From: a virus
Reading direction: 5' to 3' (one strand)
Virus record (IMG/VR): IMGVR_UViG_3300032047_001507
Location: 1-50,496 of that record
Length of the DNA stretch: 50,496 nucleotides
This document shows, one piece after another, positions 8,346 to 16,465 of this stretch. The first letter of the stretch is position 1, and every line of letters starts with the position of its first letter. Both the position numbers and the translations under genes were made by a program. The notes beneath the pieces were generated by a model. The model saw only the letters and a program-made list of their open reading frames with translations, was not told the DNA's origin and searched no databases.

Positions 8346-8751
8346 CGAATTGTTTAAGTGTTTGTTCCCACGATTCAAACCTAATACCTCTGTCATCTAT
8401 GTAACAGACTGCTCTTGGTTTTTCACAAGTTATTTCTTTTATATAAGTATCAATCTTATATTTGGCTAACCACTCCCATATTAGTTCTTCACCTGTCTTA
8501 CCATTTACAAGTGGTCTATCAGGTTTTACTTTAGCGGTAAATAAAACTATATCATAACCCTTTTCATCGAACCATTTGATTGCGTCTATTGAACCCTCAA
8601 TCGGTGGGTCATATACAGTTCCATCATGAAACCCTTTTGAATTACCATGGACAACACCATCAAAGTCTATTGCAACTTGATGATTGTTTTCATGCCATTG
8701 TAGTGCATCGTAGTCTTCTATTTCTTTTTTAAGGGTGTCTTCTGTTTTCAT
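8326..8751 (-). CDS. HAD-superfamily phosphatase-like protein
   Basis: About 141 aa with all HAD motifs: VAIDFDGVVH (motif I, D29 and D31), VLFTAK (motif II Thr), a Lys in CEKPRAV (motif III) and YIDDRGI (motif IV acids). There is no large cap domain, so it may act on phosphosugars or large substrates. I place the start at ATG 8751; ATG 8799 is in frame but would overlap the oxygenase gene by 71 bp. Inside the glycan island it could dephosphorylate a sugar-phosphate intermediate, as KdsC or GmhB do; this is inference. Confidence 0.75.
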   Translation of the reverse strand: MKTEDTLKKEIEDYDALQWHENNHQVAIDFDGVVHGNSKGFHDGTVYDPPIEGSIDAIKWFDEKGYDIVLFTAKVKPDRPLVNGKTGEELIWEWLAKYKIDTYIKEITCEKPRAVCYIDDRGIRFESWEQTLKQFDEITDK

Positions 8752-9466
8752 AATTACTGAATACTGGTGTTGATTTATTTCTACTTGAATATGCCCCATA
8801 AATAAACTTTCTAAACTCTTTAGTCTCGTGTTGTTTACTTACAGAGTGTAATGAGTTTGGTGACGATAAAAAGAATACTGCTCTATTTGCTTTTGCTGGT
8901 ATAACTGAGTGAATAAGTACTGGCTCTTTTTTGTATAAGTTAGGTGCACCACCCCTTGGTTGTTGATAAGTTTCTACTCCATCACTTGAATGTATTACAA
9001 AGTCACCACCACTCCAATCCTTATCATTAAAGAATATTAAGAAGTTCAAAAATCTCTTCTGAGAATCTGCGTGTACTTCTCTAATATAACCATCACCTGC
9101 CTCTGACCAATCTATATGAGTAAACATTTTTTGATTTGATATTAACTCATCTGTTAAAGTACATCCCCAATGTTCCATAGAAGCTTGGAATTTCTGTTTA
9201 AAGTAGTTTAACATTTCATCTGAATCTATGTAATTGTGAAACTCATTCCATGTTGTTGTAGATTCTAACCACTTCCAAGTATCTGGTTGACTTGCACTAT
9301 TTGCGATTTGTCTACGACCACCCATAACAGTATTTGCCTTTTCTTCTATGAGTTTACCTGGCCATTCCTTAACCAAATTATTAAAGATGTCTTGTTCAAA
9401 ACAATCATCAATGACTATATAGTCATATGGATAATTGTATACTCTTGCATTATTAAAGTTAATCAT
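8729..9466 (-). CDS. 2-oxoglutarate/Fe(II)-dependent oxygenase (prolyl hydroxylase-like)
   Basis: A 245-aa jelly-roll oxygenase. The iron triad is H132-x-D134 in YIREVHADSQKRFLNF and H207 in PNSLHSVSK; R219 in EFRKFIYGAY should bind the 2-oxoglutarate carboxylate. FLIFFNDKDWSGGDFVIH is the typical strand pair between them. Such genes are common in marine T4-like phages; targets (protein, nucleotide or sugar) are unknown. It overlaps the DUF6165 gene by 8 bp. A second, unrelated-looking oxygenase is at 28471-29028. Confidence 0.85.
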   Translation of the reverse strand: MINFNNARVYNYPYDYIVIDDCFEQDIFNNLVKEWPGKLIEEKANTVMGGRRQIANSASQPDTWKWLESTTTWNEFHNYIDSDEMLNYFKQKFQASMEHWGCTLTDELISNQKMFTHIDWSEAGDGYIREVHADSQKRFLNFLIFFNDKDWSGGDFVIHSSDGVETYQQPRGGAPNLYKKEPVLIHSVIPAKANRAVFFLSSPNSLHSVSKQHETKEFRKFIYGAYSSRNKSTPVFSNYENRRHP

Positions 9467-9851
9467 ATTTCTCGTATATTTTCTCTTCGAAAAATTCTGA
9501 GTTTAACAAGTGATTAATTTCTTTCTTTTCTGCTGCCCTTCTATCATTAGTATAATATACTGCTCTTGCCAACTCAATAAACTCTTCATCAAATTTATTG
9601 TCTCGTTCTTTTAGTCTAACTGAGTCTTCGATGACCCACATTTCACCATTAGTTTTTAATAACCTTTGGTAAACTTCTTTAAGTTCATCACCACCTGCTT
9701 CCCAAAATGGTTTCAACTTATCTTGTAAATAATTTAGTTCATTTGTAATATTAGTTTTTTGAACTGAATCATTAACATTTTTTAATTTTATTTCAAGGAT
9801 TGATAACTTATCAAATGCGTCACCAATCGGTGTTTTAATCTCTATTGCCAT
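9459..9851 (-). CDS. DUF6165-like helical protein of polysaccharide clusters
   Basis: A 130-aa, mostly helical protein. IKTPIGDAFDKLSILEIKLKNV at the N-terminus, then alternating charged helices ending in EINHLLNSEFFEEKIYEKY, match my memory of the DUF6165 family seen next to LPS and capsule genes. No catalytic residues are evident. It is embedded in the sugar operon (8-bp overlap with the oxygenase, 17-bp overlap with the epimerase). Function unknown in the family. Confidence 0.6.
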   Translation of the reverse strand: MAIEIKTPIGDAFDKLSILEIKLKNVNDSVQKTNITNELNYLQDKLKPFWEAGGDELKEVYQRLLKTNGEMWVIEDSVRLKERDNKFDEEFIELARAVYYTNDRRAAEKKEINHLLNSEFFEEKIYEKYD

Positions 9852-10797
9852 AGTTCTTTATTTTTTTAGCACCTTCTTCTATTAACATTTTTTTAATACC
9901 ATCTTCTAAATATACAAAATTTTTATGAGATACACAACTTTTTAGTTTAGAAAGTGATGGTCGTCTCCATTTAGTATCGTTACCCCATGCTTCCTTGTAT
10001 TTCTTTTTATATTTTTTACCCATGATTCTGTGAATAGTTTTAGCTAAATCTTTGATTCTAACTTCTTCATCAAATCCAATGTTTATGATTTCGTTATCAA
10101 CTTTTTCAATAATCTGAGATGCCATTTCTGCGTGGTCTGTTACATAACAAAAAGACCTTGTTTGATTACCATCACCATGTAGATAAAACTCTTCGCCTGA
10201 TTGTACTCTTTCTATAAATTCAGGTATTACTTGACCATACCCATTTGTTGCCATTCTCGGGCCGTAAGTATTAAATGGTCTAAGAATCACAAAACTCTTT
10301 CTTTTCTCATTTGCCCACAACCTTGTCAAGAACTCACCCATACCTTTTGAGGATGCGTATGAATCTCTATCTGCCAATGGATGTAGAATCATTGCGTCAT
10401 CTTCTTTTGTTGGTATCGATGGAGTTGGTCCATAAATTTCAGATGATGATGCGTATACTACTTTTGTTACTGAAGGTGTACATGCGTTCAATACATTCTG
10501 AGTCATTAAGATATTATTGTTACATACTTTAAATGGTATATCATAAAAATACCTTGTACCATTTATTGCAGCGTAGTGAACAACTATTTCAAATTGTTGT
10601 TCTTCCATAAACTTTTTAATTGGTTCTTGGTAAACCAAATCCATCTCATAAAATTTAAAGTTTTCATGACTTGGTAAGTTATCTATTTTGCCTCTAAAAA
10701 AGTTGTCTACTCCAACAACCTCGTGACCTTTATCTAATAAACTATCACAAAGATGTGAACCTAAAAATCCTGCTGCACCTGTAACTAATATCTTCAT
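9835..10797 (-). CDS. NAD-dependent sugar epimerase/dehydratase or decarboxylase (extended SDR)
   Basis: A 320-aa extended SDR. GAAGFLG at residues 7-13, D31 in GVDNFFRG, YASSSE with the catalytic Ser near 118, and Y147-ASS-K151. LRPFNTYGPRM and GDGNQTRSFCYVTD are characteristic of the group including UDP-glucuronate decarboxylase and UDP-glucose epimerase. A decarboxylase role would fit the UDP-glucose dehydrogenase-like enzyme encoded immediately upstream in the operon (1-bp overlap), giving a glucose to glucuronate to xylose route. That pairing is inference. Confidence 0.88.
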   Translation of the reverse strand: MKILVTGAAGFLGSHLCDSLLDKGHEVVGVDNFFRGKIDNLPSHENFKFYEMDLVYQEPIKKFMEEQQFEIVVHYAAINGTRYFYDIPFKVCNNNILMTQNVLNACTPSVTKVVYASSSEIYGPTPSIPTKEDDAMILHPLADRDSYASSKGMGEFLTRLWANEKRKSFVILRPFNTYGPRMATNGYGQVIPEFIERVQSGEEFYLHGDGNQTRSFCYVTDHAEMASQIIEKVDNEIINIGFDEEVRIKDLAKTIHRIMGKKYKKKYKEAWGNDTKWRRPSLSKLKSCVSHKNFVYLEDGIKKMLIEEGAKKIKNYGNRD

Positions 10798-11600
10798 TAT
10801 ATTTCGTATCTCATTCCTTTAGGAACTTTTTTAACAAATTTGTCGTTTTCTTCGTCAATGAATCTGAATATGTCTACATCAATATCGTATTTTTTACATA
10901 GAACTTTCATTGCCTTTGTGTCTTTAGGTAAACACATACCACCATAACCACCAAACTCTTTATTTACATTTAGATAGTGACCTTCACCAACTCCATGGAA
11001 TAAAAATGCGTCTTTGATTGCATCATAGTTTGCACCAAAATGTTGTGCTACTTTATGGAATGAGTTTGCAAATGTGATTCTCATCGCTTTGTAAGTGTTT
11101 GAGAAGTACTTCATAAGTTCGGCATCAATGATTTTGACTTTTACTTTGTGAAATGGTAGTGAACCATGACTCTTTACAATCAAATCATAGTTTTCATCAC
11201 TATCAGTACCAACAACTAAAATGTTATTGTTGTATACAAAGTCTTCGTATGCACATCTTTCTCTTAAGAATTCAGGCACAAAACACATATTAAGATTTGG
11301 ATATTCTTTTCTTAATCTATTTGTTGTACCAGGTTCAATTGTACTTTTCAATGCTACAAGACCTTTATACTCCAAGTCATTTAATTGTTTTATTACACTA
11401 TTAACTGCCGTTAAATCACATTCATCATTTGCACCTGTTGGAGTACCAACGGTAATAAAGTTGATTTCTGTATCTAATGTATCTTCTATTGAAGTCTCAG
11501 GTATTTTGATATCGTAACCAACCACCTCGTGTCCGATGTATTCAAATCCTTTTGATATTGCAGAACCTACTGCTCCGATTCCGATTACTCCTAATTTCAT
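10797..11600 (-). CDS. Short UDP-glucose/GDP-mannose dehydrogenase-like enzyme
   Basis: A 267-aa protein. GIGAVG at residues 7-12 binds NAD; VGTPTGANDECD, ALKSTIEPGTT and FVPEFLRERCA are the N-terminal UDP-glucose dehydrogenase motifs; the central domain has the KYFSNTYKAMRITFANSF helix, and GGYGGMCLPKDTKA carries the catalytic Cys, about C223. Usual family length is 400-450 aa; the C-terminal NDP-binding domain is missing. The frame ends cleanly with TAA abutting the epimerase gene, so this is a short form, not a frameshift remnant. The start at ATG 11600 overlaps the upstream stop as ATGA; an in-frame ATG at 11618 is less likely. Confidence 0.85.
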   Translation of the reverse strand: MKLGVIGIGAVGSAISKGFEYIGHEVVGYDIKIPETSIEDTLDTEINFITVGTPTGANDECDLTAVNSVIKQLNDLEYKGLVALKSTIEPGTTNRLRKEYPNLNMCFVPEFLRERCAYEDFVYNNNILVVGTDSDENYDLIVKSHGSLPFHKVKVKIIDAELMKYFSNTYKAMRITFANSFHKVAQHFGANYDAIKDAFLFHGVGEGHYLNVNKEFGGYGGMCLPKDTKAMKVLCKKYDIDVDIFRFIDEENDKFVKKVPKGMRYEI

Positions 11601-12259
11601 TCCCATATGTAATTCCATTTTTGTTTATGCCACTTATTTTCTTTAATGTATTTTATAATATCATGATGTACCATCTTTGTATCAAAATAGTGTGGCTTAC
11701 AATATAAATGACCAAAGAGTGGAACTCCACTCGTTACTGAATCTGCCATATTCATAAAACTTCCTTCATAAACATGGATTTCTTTTGCGTTCTGTAATAC
11801 TTTTCTGTAATCCAATATATGTCCTGCTCTACCATCAAGGTTTATCACAGGTAAATTTGGATTCATAAAATGTTTTCTGTTAATACCAATCATTGGACGA
11901 TTCATATTATCAAGTGGTCTTTCATGTACGATTATGTAATCTTTACCATGCGTTTGAACCAACTCATTATATAATCTATCCTCTTCATTTACATCATAAT
12001 CCCAAGTTAAATCTCGCCAACTACTATGTTCAACACCATCTTGAAATTTTAATCCTATATGTGGTGCGTGATATTCATGAGGACAAGTGCCTGTTGATAG
12101 GTTTGGTGTCTCATTGTATAGTTTTTCAAATAACCAATTTAGTCTTGGTACTTGTATGTATACTCTATCGTATTCTTTACAATACTTTTCTTTAATTACT
12201 GATGAGAACATTAAGCCATCACCAACTCCACCTGCGTGTCCTATTGTTATTGCTTCCAT
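11597..12259 (-). CDS. Possible GT-B/GT9-like glycosyltransferase, short
   Basis: A 220-aa protein opening MEAITIGHAGGVGDGLMFSSVIKEKY, where the GGVGD loop resembles the GxGD start of GT9 heptosyltransferases and other ADP/UDP-sugar GT-B enzymes. The C-terminal half has EIHVYEGSFMNMADSVTSGVPLFGHLY, like the nucleotide-sugar site helix (S/G-rich, then GVP). It is shorter than full GT-B enzymes. Neighbours are the aldolase/CMP-sugar synthetase fusion (1-bp overlap) and the sugar dehydrogenase. Function by analogy only. Confidence 0.45.
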   Translation of the reverse strand: MEAITIGHAGGVGDGLMFSSVIKEKYCKEYDRVYIQVPRLNWLFEKLYNETPNLSTGTCPHEYHAPHIGLKFQDGVEHSSWRDLTWDYDVNEEDRLYNELVQTHGKDYIIVHERPLDNMNRPMIGINRKHFMNPNLPVINLDGRAGHILDYRKVLQNAKEIHVYEGSFMNMADSVTSGVPLFGHLYCKPHYFDTKMVHHDIIKYIKENKWHKQKWNYIWE

Positions 12260-13983
12260 TAACTTAACATTTTTTCAACGATTTCGATATCTGATGGATA
12301 GTCAACTGCGTGTGATACATTGTCCACCATTACCATTTTTACTTTATGTCCCATCTCTATAAATCTATCAATCTCAATGTCTTCCTCAAATTCGAGTGGT
12401 GTCTTTTTACCATAATCGGCAAAGTCTTTTAGATGTTCTCTATTGAATCCGTAGATACAAACTTGTTTCATTGGATTACTGGTCTTACCCTGTTTTGTTC
12501 CTGGGAGTGGACTCCTTGAACACCAAATTAACTCATCATTTAGATTTGTAATTACTTTTGGTATCTTTGGGTCTTCAATCTTTTCGTGAGGATTCAAATA
12601 TGCCATACAATTTATAATATGGTCAGGGTTATCAATCTTAGCTTGAATAACTTTATCAATATCGTTTGCTGATAACATAGGTTCGTCACCTTGGACATTG
12701 ATGATAAAGTCTGCGTCTATTTCCATTGCCGCTTCTGCTACTCTATCTGTACCCGTTGGACATTCGTCTGAAGTTAAGATTACTTTTAAACCATTGTTTT
12801 TTGCAACATCAACAATTTCTTCGTTTTCTGTTGCGATGTAAACATTATCTTTACCCACCATCGAGTTTTGACATAGTTCAGCAACCCAAAGAATCATTTC
12901 TTTTCCATTAATCATCGCAAGAGGTTTTCCAGGGAATCTTGATGATTTGTATCTTGCGGGGATAACTATCGCAACCTTTGGGTCTAAGACCCCATCAAGT
13001 TTTTTATTATCAAATGACTTCGATTCAGGTATGTCAAGTAATACATCTTCTATCCTATTAGGATGTAAGAACGATTGTTGTAAGTTCTGAGGATACAATG
13101 GGTGAATGTGTTTCAATCCACTAACCATATAGTTGTGTGTAAAACCCCATTTGTATTTTTCCATCAAAGGATTCATCCAATCAGAAATAACTTTTTGTAA
13201 GGGTTTACAATTGTATTGTGTCTTATCACCCCAAAGAAATTTTGTTTGGTCTTTTGCGTATTGTAGGTAAGTTACAAGTTGTTCTGTTTTAACATTTCCG
13301 ACACCTCTACCCATTCCAAGTAAAGTACCATCTAACCAAAGTGCCCCTTCGGATTCTGCGGCAAGACAATTGGCGAATGCAAGTCCAAGGTTATCGTGTG
13401 TATGAATCCCAATCTTCGAATCACCTTCGAATAGTTCTACAATCTCTTTTGTTCTATCAGGAGTCAATGCTCCATATGAATCAGCAAAGTATAATGATAG
13501 TGGTTTTAATTCACCCATATCATTTACGAAAGTATTTATTTCACTATCATCCAATAAAGATATACCCATCAGATTTACTATCAATTCGTAATCCTTTGAT
13601 TGGATATATTTACCGATTTCGATTGCGAGGTCTAACTCCGAATACTTTATCGCGAGACGACAAATATCGAATGGTGAATTTTCCCCATCATGGATAACAT
13701 CATCAATCAATGAGAAATCTACTTCATTACCTTTTATGAAATCCTTTGCGTCAATCATAAACGCAAGTTTGAGGTTTACTGGCTTTCTATTGTCCAATAC
13801 ATCCCAAATGAACCTATCGTTACACTTACGATATTTACCACCCTTAACAGGCGATTTGTAACCCATCTCCATTACTCCGACTCCCGAAAGGTCAAGGGCT
13901 TGTACTAAGTCTCTGACCATCTGAGTGTCAAAGTTCCAATTGGTGTAGTACCCACCATCTCTTAATGTACAATCTAATATCAT
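12259..13983 (-). CDS. Fusion: DRE-TIM aldolase domain + CMP-Kdo synthetase (KdsB)-like domain
   Basis: About 574 aa with two enzymes in one frame. Residues 1-~250 form an HMGL-like (DRE-TIM) aldolase/lyase barrel: MILDCTLRDGGYY (metal Asp and catalytic Arg-Asp) and GIHTHDNLGLAFAN (metal HxH about 194-196). Residues ~337-574 form a cytidylyltransferase of the KdsB type: IPARYKSSRFPGKPL, TGTDRVAEA and INVQGDEPML, close to KdsB's usual ~245 aa. A pyruvate-type aldolase joined to a CMP-ulosonate synthetase suggests synthesis and activation of a 3-deoxy-ulosonic-acid-like sugar. ATG 13983 is the canonical family start; the frame also reaches back to a TTG at 14028. No strong ribosome site at either. 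Confidence 0.85.
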   Translation of the reverse strand: MILDCTLRDGGYYTNWNFDTQMVRDLVQALDLSGVGVMEMGYKSPVKGGKYRKCNDRFIWDVLDNRKPVNLKLAFMIDAKDFIKGNEVDFSLIDDVIHDGENSPFDICRLAIKYSELDLAIEIGKYIQSKDYELIVNLMGISLLDDSEINTFVNDMGELKPLSLYFADSYGALTPDRTKEIVELFEGDSKIGIHTHDNLGLAFANCLAAESEGALWLDGTLLGMGRGVGNVKTEQLVTYLQYAKDQTKFLWGDKTQYNCKPLQKVISDWMNPLMEKYKWGFTHNYMVSGLKHIHPLYPQNLQQSFLHPNRIEDVLLDIPESKSFDNKKLDGVLDPKVAIVIPARYKSSRFPGKPLAMINGKEMILWVAELCQNSMVGKDNVYIATENEEIVDVAKNNGLKVILTSDECPTGTDRVAEAAMEIDADFIINVQGDEPMLSANDIDKVIQAKIDNPDHIINCMAYLNPHEKIEDPKIPKVITNLNDELIWCSRSPLPGTKQGKTSNPMKQVCIYGFNREHLKDFADYGKKTPLEFEEDIEIDRFIEMGHKVKMVMVDNVSHAVDYPSDIEIVEKMLS

Positions 13984-14036
13984 AGGAAATTTGTTAAAAT
14001 TTTCTTTCGACACACGAATCGTTCCCAAAATGTGGG

Positions 14037-14660
14037 TTACACGAGGGTGTCATAATAGTCGTTTTGTTTTACTTGTTTTTCTATATCTTTGTGATGGAAC
14101 AATGATAGTTCCTCAACCCAAGGTAAATTAGAAATCGTGTCATATCCATCGAGTTTCTCGTGTACCTTATTTATCCAACGAATGGAGTCTGATTTTTTAT
14201 AAACTCTCCATTGTGGGTCTGGCCAATTTACTCGACCCTTATCATCAACCTTCCACCCCCACTTCTGAATGTACTCATCGGTTAACCCATCTACCAAATT
14301 TACTCTTGGTACAAGAATCACATCAACACCATTCATTTCAAGGATTGCTGGAAGGTTTTCAATCAATTCATTATTAGGGATTTCATCTGCGTCAATCTGA
14401 AAGATGTAATCACCATTACATAAATCTGTTAATTTGTTTTTCCAATTTGCGAAGTGTCCATCGAACTCACCACTATGCCATGAGTAAGTCGGATTTACTG
14501 ATTTTGCTCTGAGGTATTCTTCTACTTTTGTATCACCATTCTTAGAATCGTATAGAACTACGATTTCATCTTCGTCTCTGATATTGTCTAATAGGTAAGG
14601 TATTAGTTTTTGAATTTCTACCAACTCATTACAAACTGTAATTGCGTAACTTATTTTCAT
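14037..14660 (-). CDS. Family 2 glycosyltransferase (short)
   Basis: A 207-aa GT2 enzyme. MKISYAITVCNELVEIQKLIPYL is the usual first strand-helix, DEIVVLYDSKNGDTK the second, and YIFQIDADEIPNN carries D90-A-D92 for metal-nucleotide binding. Later, NLPWVEELSLFHHKDIEKQ resembles the lid region of WaaE/KdtX-type LPS transferases. It is shorter than the ~250-aa norm but ends cleanly. The gene lies between the fused aldolase gene and an unknown protein gene. Sugar and acceptor unknown. Confidence 0.82.
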   Translation of the reverse strand: MKISYAITVCNELVEIQKLIPYLLDNIRDEDEIVVLYDSKNGDTKVEEYLRAKSVNPTYSWHSGEFDGHFANWKNKLTDLCNGDYIFQIDADEIPNNELIENLPAILEMNGVDVILVPRVNLVDGLTDEYIQKWGWKVDDKGRVNWPDPQWRVYKKSDSIRWINKVHEKLDGYDTISNLPWVEELSLFHHKDIEKQVKQNDYYDTLV

Positions 14661-14669
14661 ACTTTATTT

Positions 14670-15185
14670 TTATAATCCTACGGGTGGAGTATCTTGTGTG
14701 GTCTCCAAATCCGTATCGTCCTTTCGAACTTGTTCTTGTTGTCTTCGTTCTGACCTTGATGCTACTTTATCAAATACACCATAGTCATAGTTATAAATTG
14801 TTATCTGACCTACATTCTTTTCAACCAAAGTTCTATAACCATTTTGAAGGTCTTTGTTCTTTAGTTTAGAAGTGTAGAATTGTTTAGAGTTAACTTCTAC
14901 TCTCAATTTACTCAAATCTAACTTTTTAATTTGAGGAGTAGTACTTGTTACCTCATTCAAATCCTCTGCAAGTTTAGTAAACTTGTCGGGTGCACAATCT
15001 TTTAAATCTAAACAATGAAAGTAATTCTTGAATTTAGGTTGTAAGATAAAGACAAACATATCTCTCTGAGAGTTGTCTCGTTTCTTATACCTAATCTTTG
15101 CAACCATACCTCTTTCTAATTTAGTCTTAGAAACTCTTGTAGGGTCTGTTAATTTACTTCTATGTCTACTTGTAAAATCTGGCAT
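14670..15185 (-). CDS. Conserved-looking phage protein of unknown function
   Basis: A 171-aa protein. Residues ~20-60 (LERGMVAKIRYKKRD...MFVFILQPKF...YFHCLDL) look like a small beta-rich nucleic-acid- or protein-binding module. The C-terminus is low-complexity and hydrophilic (RSERRQQEQVRKDD, TTQDTPPVGL). Unlike its neighbours it shows no sugar-enzyme motif, so it is probably a phage protein around which the glycan genes are arranged. It overlaps the GT4 gene by one base. I do not recognise the family. Confidence 0.6.
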   Translation of the reverse strand: MPDFTSRHRSKLTDPTRVSKTKLERGMVAKIRYKKRDNSQRDMFVFILQPKFKNYFHCLDLKDCAPDKFTKLAEDLNEVTSTTPQIKKLDLSKLRVEVNSKQFYTSKLKNKDLQNGYRTLVEKNVGQITIYNYDYGVFDKVASRSERRQQEQVRKDDTDLETTQDTPPVGL

Positions 15186-16465
15186 TACTTTTTCTTCAAT
15201 TTAGGTAGTTTCAATCCAACTTGAGTAGGACCTTCACCAACTTTATATTGTGTTAACAACTCACCTAACTTCTCTGTCATCTTATCTTGAGTAAAGTTAG
15301 TTTTTACATAATGTCTGTTTTTACGAGACATTACCACTGCTTTTTTGTAATTGTTATAAACTGTTTTTAGAACACCACCTGCTTGTTGATGGTCAATCTT
15401 GAACCATTTTGCTTGTTCAAGAATCCATTTGTTTGCAGCTGATTTATGGACATTCTCTAATTTACCACCCACTAAAAAGTTATATTCTTTATTTAAGAAA
15501 TCTACATGACCACTCCAAGCTGATGCTATAATTGGTTTACCACTAACACATGCCTCAAGTAATGGTCTACCGAATCCTTCACCATGAGTAAATGATACAT
15601 GAGATTTTACTTTTGGATGGTTGTATACTGAATTCATTTCTTCATCAGTCAAATCACCATCTAAAATATAAATATTAGGAAAGTTAGTTCCACCAATTCT
15701 ATTTTTACATCTTTCAATTGTTTTTCTTAGTCGATGTATATTTGATATTGATGGTTGTCCATTATTAGTTTTTAGAACCAACGCAGGTTTAGTTTTGTTT
15801 TTAAAAGATGTTCCCTTAAATGTATTCAAAAATACTTTTACTAATGAATATATGTTTTTTCTATCTTGACCATCTGCGCCTGGTAACCAATGACCCACAA
15901 ATAAGAAACAAAAGTTTTCTGGTATTTTGTCAAATACTTTTTTAACAGTATTGTTTATAGGTGCTTTATTGTCAAAAACCTTTGTGTCAAATCCCTCGAA
16001 TAAAACTTCAACAGGTTTTTCTAATTTCAACTCACCCATTTTTTGTTTTGTCTGGTCATTGAGTTTATCATAAACTGCCGATAAAGTTCTTGCTGAATGT
16101 TCTGACGAAACCATAGTTAAGTCCATTCTATTACACCCATCGATAAATTCTGCAGGCGCATCTGATGTTTCGATAACTGCTGATACACCAATATTAAAAT
16201 GACCTACTGGTTGAAACTCTGATGGAATTGTCATTTGAATCCAAATATCTGGCTTCGATTCCATTTTAGGACTGATTCTTGAAGTCAAATCCGAATCATC
16301 AGGTGTCAATGCGTTGATAGGAGTTTGTCCCCATCGTTGAGACAATATTCTAATGTCCCACTCATCACCCTTTAACTGAATTAATGACCTTACGAAATCT
16401 CTACTTCTTGCACCATAACCACTTCTTGTAGCTATTGGACAACTAATTACACATACTTTTTTCAT
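15185..16465 (-). CDS. GT4-like (GT-B) glycosyltransferase
   Basis: A 426-aa GT-B enzyme. The N-terminal domain has the Gly-rich acceptor loop ATRSGYGARSRDFVRSL. FLFVGHWLPGADGQDRKN begins the C-terminal nucleotide domain, and FTHGEGFGRPLLEACVSGKPIIAS carries the EX7E motif of the retaining GT4 family. It overlaps the next GT4 gene by ATGA, and both end or begin with a similar LPKLKK segment, suggesting duplication or an in-frame split. Likely cytosolic, using an NDP-sugar; acceptor unknown. Confidence 0.85.
   Translation of the reverse strand: MKKVCVISCPIATRSGYGARSRDFVRSLIQLKGDEWDIRILSQRWGQTPINALTPDDSDLTSRISPKMESKPDIWIQMTIPSEFQPVGHFNIGVSAVIETSDAPAEFIDGCNRMDLTMVSSEHSARTLSAVYDKLNDQTKQKMGELKLEKPVEVLFEGFDTKVFDNKAPINNTVKKVFDKIPENFCFLFVGHWLPGADGQDRKNIYSLVKVFLNTFKGTSFKNKTKPALVLKTNNGQPSISNIHRLRKTIERCKNRIGGTNFPNIYILDGDLTDEEMNSVYNHPKVKSHVSFTHGEGFGRPLLEACVSGKPIIASAWSGHVDFLNKEYNFLVGGKLENVHKSAANKWILEQAKWFKIDHQQAGGVLKTVYNNYKKAVVMSRKNRHYVKTNFTQDKMTEKLGELLTQYKVGEGPTQVGLKLPKLKKK

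Noticed and set aside
13983-14028. TTG start for the aldolase fusion
   Set aside because: The ATG at 13983 gives the normal family start (MILDCTLRDGG); the extension has no ribosome site, though it cannot be fully excluded.
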